Origin: Sporobacter sp942492735 | Lineage (GTDB): Bacteria > Bacillota > Clostridia > Oscillospirales > Oscillospiraceae | DNA: 64,000 nt | Reading direction: 5' to 3' | Assembly: GCA_942492735.1 (NCBI GenBank) | Contig: OW818648.1 | Coordinates: 3,100,001 to 3,164,000 of the forward strand | Shown: positions 60,264 to 64,000 of the stretch, in pieces | Layout: every line of letters starts with the position of its first letter | Position numbering within the stretch: position 1 is the stretch's first letter | Notes under the pieces: generated by a model | What the model was told of the DNA's origin: nothing | Seen by the model: only the letters and a program-made list of their open reading frames with translations | The model's database searches: none | Made by a program: the position numbers and the translations under genes

Positions 60264-60292
60264 TTGACACATATCATATGGTATGATAAAGT
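60264..60292 (+). promoter_or_regulatory. Promoter of the aromatic amino acid operon leader
   Basis: TTGACA (60264-60269) is followed at 17 nt by TAAAGT (60287-60292). The spacer holds CATATCATATGGTATG, an imperfect palindrome that may bind a regulator. The transcript would begin near 60299 and include the leader-peptide gene at 60337. Confidence 0.6.
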
Positions 60293-60336
60293 TACAGAAA
60301 TAGTAACATCTCCCCATCTTTATTGAAGGAGACAAA

Positions 60337-60429
60337 ATGAAAAACGTCCTTTTTGCATACGCATATTTTTACTTTTACTTTTTTAGAAATAAAGTAAGAG
60401 CGATTGATGCTGCAAAAAGCGCAATATAG
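60337..60429 (+). CDS. Phe/Tyr-rich leader peptide of the aro operon
   Basis: A 30-codon gene behind a good ribosome site (GAAGGAGA, 5 nt before ATG). Residues 6-16 read FAYAYFYFYFF: five Phe (all TTT) and four Tyr in eleven codons. The remainder, RNKVRAIDAAKSAI, ends at TAG 60427-60429. A strong terminator follows 33 nt later, and the next gene is aroF. This is the layout of pheL-type attenuation, where the ribosome stalls on aromatic codons when charged tRNA is scarce. CTGC and AAGC at 60410-60420, within the last codons, can pair with GCTT and GCAG at 60467-60475 in the terminator's 5' arm. Confidence 0.85.
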   Translation: MKNVLFAYAYFYFYFFRNKVRAIDAAKSAI

Positions 60430-60461
60430 TCGGTTACCGAATAAAGTAACTAACAAATTGC

Positions 60462-60500
60462 AAGAGGCTTCGCAGATAGATCGCTGCGGGGTCTCTTTTT
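60462..60500 (+). terminator. Attenuator terminator before aroF
   Basis: AAGAGGCTTCGCAG pairs with CGCTGCGGGGTCTCTT (14 pairs including GU) around an 8-nt loop and is followed by TTT and an AT-rich run. It lies 64 nt before aroF and after the leader peptide. Its 5' arm overlaps the proposed antiterminator pairing. Confidence 0.85.
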
Positions 60501-60563
60501 ATATATTCTGAGCGAAAATCATCATAATAAACAAGAGTCAAATGACTTAAGGAGGATATTTAA

Positions 60564-61571
60564 ATGGTCGCAGTATTAAAACCGGGTGTCACCCAACAGC
60601 AGCTAGATAACTTAATAGCGTGGTTCAAAAGCAGAGGGCTCGACGTCCACGTTTCTGTAGGTGAGTTCCGTACCATCCTCGGACTCATCGGCGATACGAG
60701 CAAAATCGATACCGAGCTCCTCGAAGGACTTGATATGATCGAATCCGTCAAGCGTATCACCGAACCCTTCAAGAGCGCCAACCGTAAATTCCATCCGGAT
60801 GATACGTCTGTCGATGTCGGCGGCGGTATTAAAATCGGCGGCGGGCATTTCCAACTGATTGCCGGGCCATGCTCGGTTGAATCGGCGGAGCAGATTATCG
60901 CCATCGCCGAGAGCGTCAAAGCATCCGGTGCCTCGTTACTAAGAGGAGGCGCGTTTAAACCGCGCACCTCGCCGTACGATTTCCAGGGCTTACGCGCGGA
61001 AGGCATTGAGCTCCTGCTCGAAGCCAAAAAAATAACAGGCATGCCAATTGTCACGGAAATTATGAATGCAAACCACTTGCCGATGTTTGAAGAAGTCGAT
61101 GTTATACAAGTCGGCGCGCGTAATATGCAGAACTTCGAAATGCTGAAGGAACTCGGCATGACCCGTAAAACCATCCTACTCAAACGCGGCCTTGCCAACA
61201 CGCTCAAGGAGCTCCTCATGAGCGCAGAATATATCATGGCGGGCGGCAATAATAACGTCATCCTCTGCGAACGCGGCATCAGAACGTTCGAAACCTACAC
61301 GCGCAATACCCTTGACCTCTCCGCTGTGCCGATGCTCCGCGAGCTCACGCATCTGCCGATTGTCATTGACCCCAGTCACGCCACCGGCATGGCGCGGCTC
61401 GTGAAGCCCATGGCGATGGCTGCAGCCGCTGTTGGAGCCGACGGCATTATGATCGAAGTGCATAACGATCCGGCAAACGCTTTATGCGACGGCGCGCAGT
61501 CATTGACACCCGCGCAGTTCAAGGACGTCGCCGACCGCGTACGCCGAATCCGCGAGGTGGTTACAGAATGA
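60564..61571 (+). CDS. aroF: 3-deoxy-7-phosphoheptulonate (DAHP) synthase, type I-beta
   Basis: First enzyme of the shikimate pathway (PEP + erythrose-4-phosphate). Residues 1-75 form the N-terminal ferredoxin-like regulatory domain seen in Thermotoga-type enzymes. The barrel follows with IAGPCSVES, LLRGGAFKPRTSPYDFQG, VGARNMQNFEML, LLKRG and VIDPSHATG. There is no fused chorismate mutase. The length is 335 residues. GGAGG precedes ATG 60564. It is the first enzyme gene after the attenuator and overlaps tyrA by 4 nt. Confidence 0.96.
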   Translation: MVAVLKPGVTQQQLDNLIAWFKSRGLDVHVSVGEFRTILGLIGDTSKIDTELLEGLDMIESVKRITEPFKSANRKFHPDDTSVDVGGGIKIGGGHFQLIAGPCSVESAEQIIAIAESVKASGASLLRGGAFKPRTSPYDFQGLRAEGIELLLEAKKITGMPIVTEIMNANHLPMFEEVDVIQVGARNMQNFEMLKELGMTRKTILLKRGLANTLKELLMSAEYIMAGGNNNVILCERGIRTFETYTRNTLDLSAVPMLRELTHLPIVIDPSHATGMARLVKPMAMAAAAVGADGIMIEVHNDPANALCDGAQSLTPAQFKDVADRVRRIREVVTE

Positions 61572-62401
61572 ACATCGGCATCGTCGGACTCGGCCTCATC
61601 GGTGGGTCACTTGCCAAAGCCTATAAGAGCGCTGATCATACTGTTTTCGGCTTTGACACCGGTGATGGCGTGCTCGAATTCGCTCAAATGGCAGGAGCTA
61701 TAGACGGCATGCTCGATCAGGAGACGATCAGCAAATGTGACGTGCTGCTTATTGCTCTCTATCCAAAAGCAGCCGTCGACTACCTTAATGATATCGCGCC
61801 CTCCATCTCAAAAGAGACCATTGTCATTGACTGCTGCGGTATCAAGCGCACTGTTTGCGCGCGGTGCTTTGCGCTTGCCAAAGAATACGGGTTTACGTTT
61901 GTCGGCGGACATCCGATGGCTGGCACGCATAATTCCGGCTTCAAGTACAGTAAGGCAACACTGTTTAAGGGCTCGGCCATGATTCTCGTCCCCCCCACCT
62001 TAGATGATATGATGCTCTATGACCGTCTTGAAAAAGCGCTCGCGCCTGTGGGTTTCGGAAAGCTCACCATGACGACGGCAGAAAAGCATGACGCAATGAT
62101 CGCCTTTACATCCCAGATGGCACACATCGTATCCAATGCGTTTATCAAGAGTCCAACGGCGCGGGAGCACAAAGGCTATTCCGCCGGAAGCTATAAGGAC
62201 TTAACGCGCGTCGCTTGGCTCAATCCCGACATGTGGGCGGAGCTTTTTCTGGAGAACCGGGATGTTCTGCTTAAAGAAATGGACTTTTTTATCGCTTCAG
62301 TCGGTAAATACAGGGACGCGCTGATCAAAAACGACAGGACTGAATTGCGGGCGCTTCTAGACGAGGGCAGAACGATCAAGGAGGAGTTGGACGGCAGATG
62401 A
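61568..62401 (+). CDS. tyrA: Prephenate dehydrogenase
   Basis: 277 residues. The NAD-binding motif GIVGLGLIGGSLAKAYK opens the protein. The catalytic region DCCGIKRTVCARC and GGHPMAGTHNSGFKYS (His and Ser contacts for prephenate) follow, and then a helical domain. It oxidises prephenate towards tyrosine. There is no C-terminal ACT domain. ATG 61568 overlaps the aroF stop; the longer frame from 61484 lies within aroF. It overlaps aroB by 4 nt. Confidence 0.93.
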   Translation: MNIGIVGLGLIGGSLAKAYKSADHTVFGFDTGDGVLEFAQMAGAIDGMLDQETISKCDVLLIALYPKAAVDYLNDIAPSISKETIVIDCCGIKRTVCARCFALAKEYGFTFVGGHPMAGTHNSGFKYSKATLFKGSAMILVPPTLDDMMLYDRLEKALAPVGFGKLTMTTAEKHDAMIAFTSQMAHIVSNAFIKSPTAREHKGYSAGSYKDLTRVAWLNPDMWAELFLENRDVLLKEMDFFIASVGKYRDALIKNDRTELRALLDEGRTIKEELDGR

Positions 62402-63456
62402 AAAAGATCACGGTCGATACATCGAAAACGTATGACATCCTGATTAGCCCCGGACTTCTCGATAAGACCGGAGAACACGTGGCTCGTGTTGTTAAGGGCC
62501 GATCCGCCGCTATTGTGACGGACGATACCGTCGATGCGCTCTACGGCAACAGACTGGCCGCTTCACTCTGCAGCGCCGGCTTCAAGGTCGTCAAATATGT
62601 GATCCGTCACGGCGAATCGTCAAAGAATGCCGAGAACTTTATAACGCTCCTGAACTTCTTTGCTCATAGCAAGCTGACGCGCGTCGATTCCGTTATCGCG
62701 CTGGGCGGCGGCGTCGTCGGGGATCTTGCGGGCTTTGCGGCATCAAGCTATATGCGTGGTATCGGCTTTATTCAGATACCGACGACGCTGCTCGCTGCCG
62801 TGGATTCTTCGGTTGGCGGTAAAACAGCAATCGATTTAGATGCGGGTAAAAATCTAGCCGGTACCTTTTATCAGCCAGACCTCGTCCTGTGTGATTATAC
62901 TCTGATGGAGTCACTCAGCGATGACGTTTTCCGCGAGGGTATCGCCGAGGTTATCAAATACGGCGTTATCTCCGACGAAAAGCTCTTTACGATGCTGCGC
63001 GCGCCCGTTAAGCCTCAGCTCGAGGAAATCATCGCACGATGCGTGGCAATCAAGCGTGATATTGTCTCCATAGACGAAACGGAAAAAGGTCCCCGCAAGC
63101 TGTTGAATTTCGGGCATACAGTCGGCCACGCGGTTGAAGCCTGCAGTCATTACACAATATCGCACGGCACAGCCGTTGCGATTGGCATGGCCGTTATGGC
63201 GCGCGCCTGCTCGAAAATGGGTATATGCGACGCCCAAACGAGTGAACAGATCGTCGACCTGATCAAATTCTGCACCTTACCTGTATCTGCTGACTTCAGC
63301 GCCAACGAATTGGCCTCAGCATCGCTCAGCGATAAAAAGCGAAGCGGCGGCATGATCACGCTCGTCGTTCCAGAACAGATTGGTCTTTGTGTGCTGCGTG
63401 AAACGCCTGTCAGCGAGCTGGAATATATCATCGGTCTGGGGTTGGATTGCGGTTAG
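62398..63456 (+). CDS. aroB: 3-dehydroquinate synthase
   Basis: Second enzyme of the shikimate pathway, 352 residues long, NAD- and metal-dependent. Marks are VIALGGGVVGDLAGFAASSY, QIPTTLLAAVDSSVGGKTAI, FREGIAEVIKYGV and the metal ligands in LLNFGHTVGHAVEA and ISHGTAVAIGM. It is translationally coupled to tyrA by ATGA. A gap of 268 nt with repeats separates it from aroA. Confidence 0.97.
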   Translation: MKKITVDTSKTYDILISPGLLDKTGEHVARVVKGRSAAIVTDDTVDALYGNRLAASLCSAGFKVVKYVIRHGESSKNAENFITLLNFFAHSKLTRVDSVIALGGGVVGDLAGFAASSYMRGIGFIQIPTTLLAAVDSSVGGKTAIDLDAGKNLAGTFYQPDLVLCDYTLMESLSDDVFREGIAEVIKYGVISDEKLFTMLRAPVKPQLEEIIARCVAIKRDIVSIDETEKGPRKLLNFGHTVGHAVEACSHYTISHGTAVAIGMAVMARACSKMGICDAQTSEQIVDLIKFCTLPVSADFSANELASASLSDKKRSGGMITLVVPEQIGLCVLRETPVSELEYIIGLGLDCG

Positions 63457-63534
63457 GGTTTCGCTCAAAAAGCTCCTTAAGTAAAGGCTTTGCAGGTGAC
63501 TGAAGATTACATTCAGTACCACGTTACGCCGACA

Positions 63535-63672
63535 AGGCGGACGGCCAATGGCCGTCCCTACGCATGACATGTTGATTTGTAGGGTCGATTCAGGAATCGC
63601 TCTCCGTCCTGAAGGCTCCTTTTGAAAGGAGCCTTATGAGGGCCGTTGGCGATTCATGACTCGCCCTCCGGT
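63535..63672. repeat. GTAGGG-palindrome elements and AAGGCTCC hairpin (copy G)
   Basis: GGACGGCCAATGGCCGTCCC with TACG, then TAGGGTCGATTCAGGAATCG, then the hairpin AAGGCTCCTTTTGAAAGGAG with CCTT, then GGCGATTCATGACTCGCC. This composite of three palindromes lies inside the aro operon. Part of it matches the unit at 12229. Confidence 0.7.
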
Positions 63673-63724
63673 ACTCCGTCATATTACATGCATTGATCAA
63701 TCAGCATGAGAGCGAGGCATCATC

Positions 63725-64000
63725 ATGACAGTAAAAATCATAAAATCCGTTCAGGGCGGCACGGTCAGCGCGATTGCCTCAAAATCCGAGGCGCACCGGC
63801 TTTTAATTGGCGCTGCTTTATCAACAGGTGCCTCGCATATCGTGTGTTCGGAGACATCTGACGATATCAACGCGACTGTGCGGTGCTTAAACGCGCTTGG
63901 CGCACAAATTGTTTATCAAGACGGTCTCTTCAACGTTCTGCCGGTAAAGACTCCGGTAAAAGGTGAAATAATTCTTGATTGCGGCGAAAGCGGGTCAACG
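63725..64000 (+). CDS. aroA: 3-phosphoshikimate 1-carboxyvinyltransferase (EPSP synthase), N-terminal part
   Basis: The first 92 residues of EPSP synthase, cut by the right edge. VSAIASKSEAHRLLIGAALS carries the conserved SKS-H-R phosphate-binding set, SETSDDINATVRCLNALG is the next family block and DCGESGST the start of the glycine-rich loop. ATG 63725 has only a weak GAGCGAGG upstream. It adds PEP to shikimate-3-phosphate in the same pathway as aroF and aroB. Confidence 0.95.
   Translation, partial: MTVKIIKSVQGGTVSAIASKSEAHRLLIGAALSTGASHIVCSETSDDINATVRCLNALGAQIVYQDGLFNVLPVKTPVKGEIILDCGESGST

Noticed and set aside
60299..60563. T-box in the aroF leader
   Set aside because: No GGGTGG core and no antiterminator of T-box type; the aromatic-rich short gene fits instead.
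1..64000. CRISPR arrays, toxin-antitoxin, restriction, prophage or transposase genes
   Set aside because: Searched by eye on both strands; no direct-repeat arrays and no such proteins were found. The repeats present are inverted and dispersed.

Overview
The window looks like chromosomal DNA of an endospore-forming Clostridia member, plausibly of the Oscillospiraceae group. The support is spoIVA and a SpoVB-like flippase, an SLH-domain wall protein, a clostridial fabT-fabH-acpP-fabK-fabD-fabG-fabF-accB-fabZ-accC-accD-accA operon with FabK in place of FabI, GatCAB, the diaminopimelate aminotransferase DapL, a T-box before aspS, and near-balanced base composition. The species assignment is inference. 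There are no rRNA or tRNA genes, no transposase, no phage block, no CRISPR array and no recognisable defence system. Most of the window is housekeeping DNA.

Layout. 1-3191 (minus): a sodium:solute symporter cut by the window edge, and an acyl-CoA synthetase. 3503-8751 (plus): comEC, holA, rnmV, a small DUF6514-like gene and nrdR. 8756-9936 (minus): a DUF421/DUF4363 membrane pair. 10004-15426 (plus): purF, dapF, dapL and glmS. 15686-20669 (minus): a ribose-type ABC operon with two permeases, a double ATPase and a lipoprotein receptor, divergent from a LysR regulator. 22244-33116 (plus): AIM24 protein, SpoVB-like flippase, ferredoxin-type aldo/keto reductase, esterase, a large PAS-GGDEF sensor, spoIVA and a Na/Pi transporter. 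33185-44312 (minus): GH24-like lysozyme with SLH repeats, recG, birA-bioY, and aspS-gatCAB behind a T-box. 44750-50600: a zinc-ribbon gene pair, an orphan sugar-type receptor, an unknown 391-residue protein, an HD hydrolase and a DegV protein. 50628-60131 (minus): the complete fatty-acid synthesis operon headed by a FabT-like MarR repressor. 60264-64000 (plus): the aromatic amino acid operon aroF-tyrA-aroB-aroA, running off the window.

The most striking item is a short gene outside the main annotation, at 60337-60429. It encodes a 30-residue peptide in which 9 of residues 6-16 are Phe or Tyr. It lies between a promoter and a strong intrinsic terminator, directly upstream of aroF (DAHP synthase). 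A candidate antiterminator strand sits where a ribosome at the stop codon would cover it and a ribosome stalled on the aromatic codons would not. This has the layout of peptide-mediated attenuation by Phe/Tyr supply.

Other regulatory structure: a BirA-type operator over a consensus promoter before birA-bioY, which links to the biotin-carrying AccB and AccC here; an NrdR-like box inside the nrdR promoter; a MarR operator before the fab operon; a terminator-containing leader before the lysozyme; and a T-box with UGGC before aspS-gatCAB. A family of small non-coding elements of the form GTAGGG plus a palindrome, in inverted pairs, occupies at least seven intergenic gaps. Two copies share the same perfect 26-bp terminal inverted repeat and almost the same length (150 and 151 nt), but have dissimilar interiors.
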